Positions 9,782-18,684 of a stretch of 64,000 nucleotides of DNA are shown one piece after another. Origin of the DNA: Emticicia sp965283955 (GTDB taxonomy: Bacteria > Bacteroidota > Bacteroidia > Cytophagales > Spirosomataceae). Within the stretch, counting starts at the first letter, position 1. Each line of letters opens with the position of its first letter. The notes beneath the pieces were generated by a model. It searched no databases. It saw nothing but the letters and a program-made list of their open reading frames with translations, and had not been told where the DNA came from. Position numbers and translations under genes: made by a program. The DNA lies in assembly GCA_965283955.1 (NCBI GenBank), contig CBDIQW010000001.1, positions 806,001-870,000 on the forward strand, given 5' to 3'.

Positions 9782-9855
9782 GGTTTGGTAGTTCAGCTGG
9801 TTAGAATACCTGCCTGTCACGCAGGGGGTCGCGGGTTCGAGTCCCGTCCAGACCG
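9782..9855 (+). tRNA. tRNA-Asp (GTC), copy 2
   Basis: Identical over its 74 bases to copy 1. The flanks are duplicated too (AAAACGCAAAC before, CGCAAAACGCTTT after), which indicates a recent tandem duplication of a unit of about 148 bases. Confidence 0.97.
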
Positions 9856-9871
9856 CAAAACGCTTTGCCGC

Positions 9872-9899
9872 AAAAGCACTCAGAGATGAGTGCTTTTTT
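9872..9899 (+). terminator. Terminator after tRNA-Asp copy 2
   Basis: AAAAGCACTC and GAGTGCTTTT arms as after copy 1, with a changed loop. Confidence 0.8.
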
Positions 9900-9916
9900 G
9901 TTGTCTTCTCCCCCTC

Positions 9917-11209
9917 TCAAAAATCTTCATTTTCCAAGAGCTGATTATTGTTTGATATTTTCACATAATCAACTGATCCTAAGCCTTTGAAACCAATGTA
10001 AGCTGCCTGTATTTTCCCCAAACTCTTGACATAATTTGTCTGAAAAGCAAGTTGGTTGTCAATGAATATTTGAAGTTTTTTATCTTTAAAGACAATTTTC
10101 AAATGCACAAATTCATCCAGATTTATTCCCAGTTTACTTAAATCATAACTTTCACCTCCGATCACTTTATCAGGTAAATGTACATAAGCATAATGCGAAC
10201 AACCTTTTTGTGTAAGATTTAACAAAAATTTATGATTTTCTCCCGTAAATACCACCGAAACATCATTACAATTGATTCCTCCTTCTGAAATAGGGTTTTT
10301 GAGACGAGTTTCAAAAACCATTTCATCACACGATAAATTTTTATCGAAATTTGCTACTTTTTTAACAAACGAATAGTAAATGGATTGCTCTCTGACAGTA
10401 TCTGGTAAATCTTCTTTAGTGATATGAGCCACCCCCCTTTTCCTCCATTGCTCTGATGACAAGTAGTTAATTTCTTCGTAACCACACACCCAACCATCAG
10501 AGGGGATAATCACTTTCGTAGAATCTAACACTATTCCATCTGCTACCAATCTAACCGTTCGCACAGTTGGGTGCATAAAACATACCGATGCTGATTGTCG
10601 AGTTTTATCGAGTTCAAGTGTATCTTTTTTACCCCAAAGAGAATATTCAAGAATAGCTCGATTAAAGTTGAGGTGATTGAAGCCATAAGCAAACTTTACG
10701 GTAATCGGGGCTTTATTACTCTCAAAAACTACCATTTCCAAATGCCCATGTAAGGGTTGATTTAAGCCTTTTTTCAACCAAACAAAGCCAATCATAATCA
10801 ACAAGCCTACTCCCAAGAATCCGATTCCAAAACTTCGCCAGTTAAATCTGTTTTTTCTTGAGGTGGTTGTAAAATCGAACCTATCCAAATAATCTTGGTA
10901 GTTCTGATAACCAATATAAAGCGATAAAAAATTTCGAGTAGTCTGTTGAAAGGTCGTTTCCTTATCTCGTTCTTCAAAAATTCGGCGAAGTGTTTGTTCA
11001 CTTACCAAAAACTCTTTTAACTTATGTTCAGGAATTCTTTCTTTATTATTCTTCAATATCGCCCCCACCAAAGCCGACAAATTGATGCTCTCAAAATCAT
11101 TTTTCCGTATAGGCAAATAAACATCGCCGAAGTCTTCGATGACCTTTTCAATAAATTTCTGTCGTAAGGTCTTTAATTGCTGTCCATCCACAAAATTCGT
11201 CTCATTCAA
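9917..11209 (-). CDS. Membrane-anchored protein with cytoplasmic helical part and outer lectin-like domain
   Basis: A 430-residue protein of no family I can name. Residues 1-120 are soluble and charged (LKTLRQKFIEKVIEDFG, EFLVSEQTLRRIFEERDKET). One membrane segment lies at about 128-147 (FGIGFLGVGLLIMIGFVW). Residues 150-430 are extracytoplasmic and beta-rich. The last 150 residues (FDKNLSCDEMVFETRLKNP, DEFVHLKIVFKDKKLQIFID) resemble a concanavalin-A-like/LamG sandwich. The topology suits a sensor with an outer ligand-binding part and a cytoplasmic output, but this is inference. It faces the orphan LytTR gene across 178 bases. Confidence 0.7.
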   Translation of the reverse strand: MNETNFVDGQQLKTLRQKFIEKVIEDFGDVYLPIRKNDFESINLSALVGAILKNNKERIPEHKLKEFLVSEQTLRRIFEERDKETTFQQTTRNFLSLYIGYQNYQDYLDRFDFTTTSRKNRFNWRSFGIGFLGVGLLIMIGFVWLKKGLNQPLHGHLEMVVFESNKAPITVKFAYGFNHLNFNRAILEYSLWGKKDTLELDKTRQSASVCFMHPTVRTVRLVADGIVLDSTKVIIPSDGWVCGYEEINYLSSEQWRKRGVAHITKEDLPDTVREQSIYYSFVKKVANFDKNLSCDEMVFETRLKNPISEGGINCNDVSVVFTGENHKFLLNLTQKGCSHYAYVHLPDKVIGGESYDLSKLGINLDEFVHLKIVFKDKKLQIFIDNQLAFQTNYVKSLGKIQAAYIGFKGLGSVDYVKISNNNQLLENEDF

Positions 11210-11387
11210 GTTAAAACACTAATTTTCAGGCATTTATATTTTTCCAAACGTTTTGTTAAAGTTTCAAAACAGTTTTTTTATTGAATTCTAACAAAAATAA
11301 GAATTAATTGCTTCGATAAAAAAACTTTCACTATTCATTAAAATTCTTTGCTGTATAACTTCTAAACGAATCTAACTTTCTTCTACC

Positions 11388-11666
11388 ATGCAATCAAAAA
11401 ATACCGAGCATATTTGCCATCTCGAAGGCTCAGTCAATTATACGATAGTTCATTTTAATAACGGTCGAAAAGAGGTAATGGCTTATACATTAAAAAAATG
11501 TGAAGCACTTTTGAGCGAGTCCGATAGTAATCATTTTATTCGTATTCATAAATCTTTTTCAGTCAATAAAAAGTCTATCAAAGAGATAAAACCTCGACCG
11601 CTTAACAAAGTTGTACTGACCTCTGGTTTAGAATTACCTCTTGCTCGCAGACGAAAAATAATTTAA
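11388..11666 (+). CDS. Stand-alone LytTR DNA-binding protein
   Basis: 92 residues covering little more than a LytTR domain: HICHLEGSVNYTIVHFNNG, the helix EALLSESDSNHFIRIHKSFSVN, and the final LPLARRRK strand typical of the domain. There is no receiver domain. LytTR proteins bind DNA repeats upstream of target genes. With no sensor domain of its own it may act constitutively or answer to the neighbouring membrane protein (inference from position only). Confidence 0.85.
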   Translation: MQSKNTEHICHLEGSVNYTIVHFNNGRKEVMAYTLKKCEALLSESDSNHFIRIHKSFSVNKKSIKEIKPRPLNKVVLTSGLELPLARRRKII

Positions 11667-11736
11667 CCTCGAAGCACCCAACAACCTTTTGCACCCGAAA
11701 AGTAAAAAATATTCTTACGAATCCACGCTTCATAAT

Positions 11737-11770
11737 CCCCTACTACTTTTAATTACAAAAGTTAGTAGGG
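11737..11770. terminator. Bidirectional terminator
   Basis: CCCTACTACTTTT and AAAAGTTAGTAGGG form a hairpin with one bulge between the convergent LytTR and Nudix genes. A T run follows on the plus strand. Confidence 0.7.
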
Positions 11771-11780
11771 TTATTTTTCT

Positions 11781-12479
11781 TTAATTTTTATGCTCAAAAC
11801 TATACAGAAATGGTGCTTTATGTGCCGCTCCTGAAAATTGCTTTTCGTGGCGTTTCAAGATTCCCAGACTTAATATTTTCCTTTGGAAAGTACCACGGTG
11901 TAATTTTTCGCCCAAAATCGCTTCATAAACTTGTTGTAATTCTTTCATGGTGAAAAGTGTCGGTAAAAGATTCATACCTACTAATTTACGCTCCAAATTA
12001 TCCCGCAAAGTTTGTAAAGCCTTATTGACAATATTGGCATGGTCGAGCATCAGATTTGGTAATTCATCCAAAGCATACCAATCGCATGAATCAGACAAGG
12101 CATCGGGCGTTGGCACAACATCTTCATAGTTTATTAAAGCATAATAAGCCACCGAAATAAATCTATCCAAAAGCCAAGAATATCCTTCCAAAGATTGATT
12201 ATTGGCTTTCATTATGGTTTCCATAATTTCAGGCTTGTAGCGTGATACACTCCCAAAAGCGTAAAACTGTTCGAGATAAATATTATCTAAGCCCGTTCGC
12301 TCTTTCAAACCTCTCCTCACTGCATCGTTTAGGTCTTCATCATGCTTCACAAAACCTCCAGGAAGAGCAAAAAGCCCAGTATTATGGTATTTCATTATCA
12401 GGATTTTCAGTTTTTCGCCCGAAAAACCAAAAACCACCGAATCGTATGCAATGTGTTTTAGATAGCCTTTAGAATTCAC
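11781..12479 (-). CDS. Nudix-fold transcription regulator (NrtR/AraR-like)
   Basis: 232 residues: an N-terminal Nudix domain (residues 8-145) and a C-terminal winged-helix-like domain (FTMKELQQVYEAILGEKLHRG, then FQRKILSLGILKR). The Nudix box reads GGFVKHDEDLNDAVRRGLKER. The usual RE-x-x-EE metal residues are partly replaced (RG and ER), so hydrolysis is probably lost and the domain would serve as a ligand sensor, as in Bacteroides AraR. The gene is divergent from the first carboxylesterase, with a palindrome between them, so it is the best candidate for regulator of the esterase/sulfatase run. Confidence 0.87.
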   Translation of the reverse strand: MNSKGYLKHIAYDSVVFGFSGEKLKILIMKYHNTGLFALPGGFVKHDEDLNDAVRRGLKERTGLDNIYLEQFYAFGSVSRYKPEIMETIMKANNQSLEGYSWLLDRFISVAYYALINYEDVVPTPDALSDSCDWYALDELPNLMLDHANIVNKALQTLRDNLERKLVGMNLLPTLFTMKELQQVYEAILGEKLHRGTFQRKILSLGILKRHEKQFSGAAHKAPFLYSFEHKN

Positions 12480-12545
12480 TTTAGTTTATTGTTAAATTAT
12501 AATTTTTTCAAAAATAAATAGGATTATTTTAAAACACTAATTAAT

Positions 12546-12566
12546 ATTGTCGCAAATTGAGACAAT
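12546..12566. promoter_or_regulatory. Candidate operator between the Nudix regulator and the esterase run
   Basis: ATTGTC at 12546-12551 and GACAAT at 12561-12566 form a perfect 6-base inverted repeat with a 9-base AT-rich spacer. It lies in the divergent intergenic region, 23 bases before the esterase ATG. Confidence 0.45.
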
Positions 12567-12588
12567 AAGTAAAATTTTCCTCCTACAA

Positions 12589-14220
12589 ATGAAAAAAATA
12601 ATCTGTTTATTTAGCCTAATTATGTTTGCAGCGACTGTAACACACGCTCAAAGCATTAATACGTTTGCGGTTCAAACTACTATAGAAAATGGTACAATTG
12701 AAGGCAATTATGACACCAAAACTGGTGTTCAAACCTATTTTGGAATTCCGTTTGCGAAGCCACCAGTCGGTGATTTACGTTGGAAAGCACCACAGGCCCT
12801 CGAAAATTGGAAAGGTGTAAAAGAAACCAAAAAATTTAGTGCCAGACCAATGCAAAAAATCGTTTTTGGCGATATGGCGTCTCGTTCGAGTGGTTTGAGT
12901 GAAGATTGTCTATACCTCAACGTCTGGACACCAGCCAAGAGAAATACCAAAGATTTACCAGTATTACTCTATTTTTATGGTGGTGGAAACTCAGCTGGCG
13001 ATGCCTCTGAGCCACGCTACGATGGTGAATCAATGGCAAAAAAAGGTATCATAGTAGTCACTTGTAATTATCGTTTGAATGTATTTGGCTTTTTGGCTCA
13101 CCCCGAATTAAGTGCAGAAGCATCTTATAAGGCATCAGGAAACTACGGAATGCTCGACCAAGTAGCTGCCATGAAATGGGTAAACAAAAACATTGCGGCT
13201 TTCGGTGGAGACCCAAAAAAGGTAACGATTGCGGGCGAATCGGCTGGTTCGATTGGTGTAAGTATGCAAATGTCATCTCCACTGGGCAGAAACCTAATTG
13301 CGGGTGCAATCGGTGAAAGTGGTGCAGGAATTAACCCAACAATGGCTCCTGTTACGTTAGCAGAAGCTGAAAAAATGGGCGTTGAATTTGCAAAAAAAGC
13401 AGGTAATCTAAGTATCAAACAACTCCGTGCTTTATCGGCAAGAGATATTTATGAAATTTTCGATGAATCGAAAATGTTTGGTTTTCCTATTGTAATTGAT
13501 AATTATTTTCTTCCAAAAACAATCCCTCAAATTTTTGCGGCCAAAGAACAAGCCCAAGTACCATTACTTTTGGGTTGGAATTCGGCCGAGATTCCTGGAG
13601 GTGCTTTTATGTACGGAATGCCAAACACAACCGAAAATTTTATTACCAGAGTAAAAAAAGAATATCCTGATAATGCTGAGGAAGTTCTGAAATTATATCC
13701 TCATAGCACCGAAGCGGAAGTTATACTTTCATCAACTGCCTTGGCTTCCGATAGATTTATCTCTTATTCAACTTGGAAGTGGTTCGATTTGCACCGAAAT
13801 AATTCTTCTCAACCTGTTTATCGTTATTTATATAGCAAAATTCGACCCGAATTAGTAGATAAAACATTAGGGTCGGGCTTGGCAGGTGGAACTGTGAAAG
13901 CTGATGCAGCAGCCCCAAGACCAAAACCAGTTGGAGCTCCACACGCTTGCGAAATTGAGTATTGTATGGGAAACCTGCACTTAGTAAAGGATTATGCTTG
14001 GACAGCCGACGACTACAAGGTTTCGGAAACGATGAATAATTATTTTGCCAATTTTATTAAAACCGGCAATCCAAACGGTGCGAAATTACCAGAATGGACA
14101 GTTGCGAAAGCAGGTAATGCTACTCCACCAGTAATGATTATCGACACCGAATCTCGCACAGAAAAATCGACGATTGATGCTCGCTACGAGTTTTTGGATA
14201 AAGCTTATAAGAATAAATAA
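12589..14220 (+). CDS. Secreted type-B carboxylesterase 1
   Basis: The start is at MKKIICLFSLIMFAATVTHAQ, a signal peptide ending HAQ. The type-B carboxylesterase landmarks are present: GIPFAKPPVGDLRWKAP, SEDCLYLNVWTP, the oxyanion-loop region LYFYGGGN, the nucleophile Ser218 in GESAGS, and a late His in GAPHACEIEYCMG. The family hydrolyses carboxylic esters of varied alcohols. At 543 residues the length is normal. It leads the rightward gene run and two close relatives follow (18685 and 28907). The substrate is unknown, and the family is too broad to infer it. Confidence 0.93.
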   Translation: MKKIICLFSLIMFAATVTHAQSINTFAVQTTIENGTIEGNYDTKTGVQTYFGIPFAKPPVGDLRWKAPQALENWKGVKETKKFSARPMQKIVFGDMASRSSGLSEDCLYLNVWTPAKRNTKDLPVLLYFYGGGNSAGDASEPRYDGESMAKKGIIVVTCNYRLNVFGFLAHPELSAEASYKASGNYGMLDQVAAMKWVNKNIAAFGGDPKKVTIAGESAGSIGVSMQMSSPLGRNLIAGAIGESGAGINPTMAPVTLAEAEKMGVEFAKKAGNLSIKQLRALSARDIYEIFDESKMFGFPIVIDNYFLPKTIPQIFAAKEQAQVPLLLGWNSAEIPGGAFMYGMPNTTENFITRVKKEYPDNAEEVLKLYPHSTEAEVILSSTALASDRFISYSTWKWFDLHRNNSSQPVYRYLYSKIRPELVDKTLGSGLAGGTVKADAAAPRPKPVGAPHACEIEYCMGNLHLVKDYAWTADDYKVSETMNNYFANFIKTGNPNGAKLPEWTVAKAGNATPPVMIIDTESRTEKSTIDARYEFLDKAYKNK

Positions 14221-14227
14221 TTTACTC

Positions 14228-14260
14228 AACGCTGGCAGGGTTTAGAACCCTGCCAGCGTT
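14228..14260. repeat. Perfect palindromic repeat between genes
   Basis: AACGCTGGCAGGGTT and AACCCTGCCAGCGTT flank a TAG loop, giving 15-base perfect arms. It could act as a terminator or as a REP-like unit. No second copy was seen in the window. Confidence 0.7.
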
Positions 14261-14275
14261 ATAAATCGGTAAAAT

Positions 14276-15237
14276 ATGACAACAAGACGAGAATTTATTA
14301 AAAATACATCGCTTTTAGCAACTGCGGCAGCATTTACACCATTTTCAGAAATAATGGCGGGTTTAATGAAAGAAAATAAATTGGGCATCCAACTTTTTTC
14401 AATTCCAAAAATGCTTTCTGAAGATTTTATGGCTGGAATTATGATGCTGCAATCGCAAGGCTATAAAGAACTTGAACTCTTTGGACCGTTTCCATTTAGT
14501 GCCGAAAAGGCAAAAAAAGGCTGGGAAGCAGCCGGAAAATGCTTGGTTTTTCGGGAAGTGGCTATTTTGGTAAATCGGCCAAAGAAGTTAAGAAAATCCT
14601 TGACGACCACGGTATGAGTAGCCCAGGCACGCACACCGACCTCGACACTCTGGAACAAAACATGAGTGCTTTAGGCGAAGCCGCAAGCATCTTAGGCCAT
14701 AAATACGTTACGCTTCCTGCTATTCCAGACGACCGCCGAAAAACACTCGACGATTATAAGCGAATTGCGGAATCATTCAATAAAATTGGAGCGGAAGCTA
14801 AGAAAAACGGTATCCGTTTTGGCTATCATAACCACGGTTATGGCATCAAACCAATGAATGGACAAGTTCCACTTCAAATTATTTTGGACAATACCGACCC
14901 AAATTTGGTGTTCTTTGAAATGGATATTTTCTGGACAACCTGTGGAGGTGCCGACCCAATCCAGTATTTATCGAAATACCCAAATCGCTACAAAATGCTT
15001 CATATTAAAGATATGAAAGAGAAGAAGCAGTTTGCGGGCGATGGTGGCGGTATGGGCGACTGGATGCCAATGTTTTCGTTGATGGCTTCAGCTGGCGATG
15101 GGGTACTTGATTTACAAGGAATAGTAAAAAAAGCAAAAGAAGTTGGCGTTGAGCATTTCTTCGTTGAGCAAGATATGGTGGCAAATCCGCAAGTAGCCCT
15201 GAAACGCAGCTCTGAGTTTTTGACAAGTAAAATCTAA
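14276..15237 (+). CDS. Sugar-phosphate isomerase/epimerase-like TIM-barrel protein, one frameshift
   Basis: It begins MTTRREFIKNTSLLATAAAF, a twin-arginine-type signal, followed by an AP-endonuclease-2-like TIM barrel. KLGIQLFS, GMSSPGTHTDLD, GIRFGYHNHGYG, MDIFWTTCGGADP and MLHIKDMKEK are the usual metal and substrate segments. The frame breaks near 14537 (an A lost in AAAA), joining 14276-14540 to 14540-15237. Exported members of this family are frequent in Bacteroidota and Planctomycetes carbohydrate loci and may act on keto-sugars, fitting the DUF1080 gene upstream. The exact reaction is unknown. Confidence 0.87.
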
Positions 15238-15245
15238 TTTTAATT

Positions 15246-15334
15246 AAGAGTTAGGAATTAAAAATTGAGAATTATTGAAGATAATATTCCAGTAAACCTC
15301 ATTCTTAATTCCTAATTTTTAATTCTCAATTCCC
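15246..15334. repeat. Imperfect inverted repeat filling an intergenic gap
   Basis: AGGAATTAAAAATTGAGAAT on the left is nearly complementary to ATTCCTAATTTTTAATTCTC on the right. This TAATTCCTAATTTTTAATTC text type also appears inside the start of the DUF3472-like gene near 39240. Confidence 0.6.
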
Positions 15335-15337
15335 CCT

Positions 15338-16207
15338 ATGAAAACCTTACTTATAAACCTTTCTCTACTGTGCATTTTGTTGTCAGCAAATGCCCAAAAA
15401 CAAATATTTCTCTATGAAGGCAAACCCGCAGGTTCAGAAAATTGGACTTGGGAGGAAGCAGTTTCGGAGAAAAATATCTTCAATACCAGGGTTATTTATA
15501 ATGTTTCTCGCCCTTCGATTACGGCTTATGCTCCCGAAAATCCAAATGGTACTGCCGTCGTGATTGCCCCAGGTGGTGCTTTTCATACCCTTTCGATTGA
15601 TAGTGAAGGGATTGATGTAGCCAAATGGCTGAATGCAAAAGGTGTAACAGCTTTTGTGCTTAAATATAGAGTTGCTCGTAGTTTTACTGACGACCCAGTG
15701 AAAGAAATCATGGGTAAAATGAGCAATTTCAAAACCCTTGATGAAGAAAATGCTCCCGTTATTCCGCTTGCCACACAAGATGGAATGAAAGCCGTAAAAT
15801 ATATTCGTGAACACGCTGCTGAATATAAAATCGACCCAAAACGCATTGGTTTTATGGGTTTTTCGGCAGGTGGAACACTCACAATGTCAGTCGTTTATAG
15901 TGCTGATGATGCCAGCCGACCAAATTTTGTCGCACCAATTTATGCTTACGAAAACGCCATTATTGGCTCAAATATGCCTAAAGAAAAAACTCCAATTTTC
16001 GTAGCCGTTGCGGGCGACGACCAACTGGGTTTTATGCCGCATAGCATTAATATTTACAAAAAATGGTTTGATGCCAAACAACCAGCCGAACTACATATTT
16101 ATGAAAAAGGTGGACACGGTTTTGGGATGCATAAAACCAAAACTTCAAGCGAGGGCTGGATTGAAAACTTCGGCAACTGGCTAAAAATGCAAAGATATGT
16201 GAAATAG
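15338..16207 (+). CDS. Secreted alpha/beta hydrolase (acetyl-esterase-like)
   Basis: The signal peptide MKTLLINLSLLCILLSANAQ is followed by a 270-residue alpha/beta-hydrolase. The oxyanion region is VVIAPGGAFHTLS, the nucleophile serine lies in GFSAGGTL, an acid is likely in VAGDDQLGF, and the catalytic His is in GGHGFGMH. This pattern belongs to the BD-FAE/acetyl-xylan-esterase-like group that removes acetyl or feruloyl groups from plant polysaccharides. It is in line with the other esterases, with short gaps on both sides, so co-transcription is likely. Confidence 0.88.
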   Translation: MKTLLINLSLLCILLSANAQKQIFLYEGKPAGSENWTWEEAVSEKNIFNTRVIYNVSRPSITAYAPENPNGTAVVIAPGGAFHTLSIDSEGIDVAKWLNAKGVTAFVLKYRVARSFTDDPVKEIMGKMSNFKTLDEENAPVIPLATQDGMKAVKYIREHAAEYKIDPKRIGFMGFSAGGTLTMSVVYSADDASRPNFVAPIYAYENAIIGSNMPKEKTPIFVAVAGDDQLGFMPHSINIYKKWFDAKQPAELHIYEKGGHGFGMHKTKTSSEGWIENFGNWLKMQRYVK

Positions 16208-16243
16208 TTTCACTTCTAATGTATATCAAAAAACTAAACAACC

Positions 16244-17736
16244 GTGAAAAAAGCTATCTCTCTCCTACTCATTTTTATTTCTCTTGCTGGTTTTTCTCAA
16301 AACCACGTACCATCGTAACAACTGATGGAGAGATTGACGATGTAGATTCATTTATCCGTATGCTACTCTATGCCAACGAATTTAAACTCGAAGGCTTAAT
16401 TTATAGCAGCTCAATGTGGCATTATAAAGGTGATGGTAAAGGCACGAAATTCACCTCTGAAATGGATATGACCAAGAAAATGTACGGTGCAAAAACTGAC
16501 CTCCGCTGGCCAGGCGTAACTTGGATGCAGGATTTAATCAATGCTTACGAAAAAGTTTATCCAAATCTTACGAAACACGCATCGGGGTATCCTACTGCTA
16601 ATCAATTGCGTAGCTTAATCAAAGTTGGAAATATTGATTTTGAAGGCGAAATGGAGCATGTAACAGAAGGCTCAGAATTTATCAAAAACAAATTACTCGA
16701 TGCCACCACCGAGCCAATATACCTACAGGTTTGGGGCGGAACGAATACAATTGCCAGAGCCTTAAAGTCTATCGAAGAACAATATAAAAATACGCCAAAC
16801 TGGAACAAAATTTATCAAAAAGTTTGCAAAAAAGCCATTATTTATGCCATTCTTGACCAAGATGCTACTTACCGAAAATACATTTCGGTAACCTGGAAAG
16901 ATATAAAAGTTTTATACAATTCTAATCAATTTTGGTGTTTTGCGTATGCCTGGCAAAAAGCTGTTCCAGAAAGTCAACACTATTTGCTCGAAGGCAAATT
17001 TATGAGCGATAATATCATCAATAATCATGGCCCACTTACTAAAATGTATTACAGCTATGGAGATGGACAAAAGCAAGTAGGCGACGACGAGCATATTCAC
17101 GGAGATTTATCAAAAATCAAAGCAGGGCAATGGGGCAGTTTTGGTCAGTATGATTTCATTTCAGAAGGCGATTCGCCAGCTTATTTTCACTTGATTAATG
17201 TAGGACTTGATAATCTCAATAACCCAGAATATGGTGGTTGGGGAGGTCGTTTGGTGCAGTCTGCTCAAAATCCGAAACGTTGGGAAGACGGAGAAAATGC
17301 GGCTGACTATAATCCATACACACAAAAAATGGACAAAACTTATGGGCAAACTCGTTGGATTGAAGCTCTTCAAAACGATTTTGCCGCTCGTGCTGACTGG
17401 TGCATAAAAGACTACAAAAATGCCAATCATGCTCCGATTGTAAAATTAAATCATGCCTCCAAACTTTTAGCAAAACCCAATACAACCATAAAAATAAGTG
17501 GCATGGCAACTGACCCCGATGGAGATAAGCTAACTTATCGTTGGTGGCAATATGATGAAGTTGATACTTACAGTGGCAAAGTTTCGCTCAATAATCCGAA
17601 CCAAAAAGACGCTTTATTTACAATGCCTTCTGATATAAAAAATGGAGAAACTATTCATTTGATTTTGGAAGTTTCTGACACTCATGATATTAAATTGACA
17701 CGTTATCAGAGAGTTATTGTCACTTGTAAAAACTAA
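16244..17736 (+). CDS. Secreted DUF1593/Sde182-like nucleoside-hydrolase-fold protein, one frameshift
   Basis: The main frame holds RTIVTTDGEIDDVDSFIRML, the metal-binding DxxxDD start of a nucleoside-hydrolase-like fold, through to about residue 300. A C-terminal Ig-like beta domain follows (LLAKPNTTIKISGMATDPDG). The signal peptide lies in another frame from a GTG at 16244 (KKAISLLLIFISLAGFSQ). One lost A near 16303 restores SQKPRTIVTTDG. This family (DUF1593, cellulose-binding protein Sde182) is secreted and linked to plant-polysaccharide loci; its activity is not established. The alternative upstream ATG at 16219 gives no signal peptide and was not chosen. Confidence 0.85.
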
Positions 17737-17741
17737 GTTTT

Positions 17742-18674
17742 ATGAAAAACCTTACACTATTTTTATTGATAATTTCATATGGTGGCTTTGCTCAACCCAA
17801 AGTTGATTATTCAAAATATGCCATCGAAGCATCAAAATCATGGATTGATATTGATTACGCTGGTGATGGAATCATTGGGCATAAATTAGATATTTTCTTA
17901 CCCAAAGAAGGTAAAGCTCCTTTTCCTGTGGTAATTACGATTTACGGTAGTGCGTGGTTTTCAAACTCTTCAAAAAGCACTTGTTTCAATGATGGACTGG
18001 GGCAAACACTTCTAAAAAATGGTTTTGCAGTGGTGAGTATCAATCATCGTTCGAGTCGAGATGCAATTTGGCCTGCACAAATTCATGATGTTAAAGCAGC
18101 CATTCGTTTCATCAGAGGCAATGCTTCGGTCTTTTCGTTAGATACTTCATTTTTGGGAGCAACTGGTTTTTCTTCGGGTGGACACCTCTCAACAATGGCA
18201 GGTGTAACAAGCAAGCTAAAAGCTACAACAATCAAGAATTTACCCATAGATTTAGAAGGGAATGTAGGTAAATTCACAAGTGAAAGTAGCGAAGTTGATG
18301 CCATAGTTGATTGGTTTGGTCCAACTGATTTTTTGTTAATGGATGTTTGCGGCAGTTCATTTAGCCATAACGATTCAAAATCACCAGAATCTACACTAAT
18401 TGGTGGTGCAATTCAAGAGAATAAAGAAAAAGTTGCACTCGCAAATCCAATAAGTTATGTAAGTAAAAACACGCCTCCATTTCTAATTTTCCATGGAACT
18501 AAAGACCCACTTGTTCCTCATTGTGAAAGCGAGAAATTTTACGAAAAACTACAAAAAGAAGGCGTAAAAAGTGAGTTAGTAATCATTGAAGGTGGCGGAC
18601 ACGGCCCAGGAGTGATGATTGATCAATATTACACTCAGATGATTGAATTTTTTAAATCGAAAATGAAAAAATAA
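17742..18674 (+). CDS. Secreted alpha/beta hydrolase (BD-FAE-like)
   Basis: Five bases after the previous stop. The signal peptide is MKNLTLFLLIISYGGFAQ. LDIFLPKEGKAPFPVVITIYG is followed by a serine nucleophile in GFSSGGHLS near residue 145, an aspartate in GTKDPLVP near 247 and a histidine in GGGHGPG near 286. The family includes bifunctional feruloyl/acetyl esterases. The unusual YGSAW in place of HGGG at the oxyanion region separates it from typical HSL esterases. Confidence 0.88.
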   Translation: MKNLTLFLLIISYGGFAQPKVDYSKYAIEASKSWIDIDYAGDGIIGHKLDIFLPKEGKAPFPVVITIYGSAWFSNSSKSTCFNDGLGQTLLKNGFAVVSINHRSSRDAIWPAQIHDVKAAIRFIRGNASVFSLDTSFLGATGFSSGGHLSTMAGVTSKLKATTIKNLPIDLEGNVGKFTSESSEVDAIVDWFGPTDFLLMDVCGSSFSHNDSKSPESTLIGGAIQENKEKVALANPISYVSKNTPPFLIFHGTKDPLVPHCESEKFYEKLQKEGVKSELVIIEGGGHGPGVMIDQYYTQMIEFFKSKMKK

Positions 18675-18684
18675 TTTCAAAACT

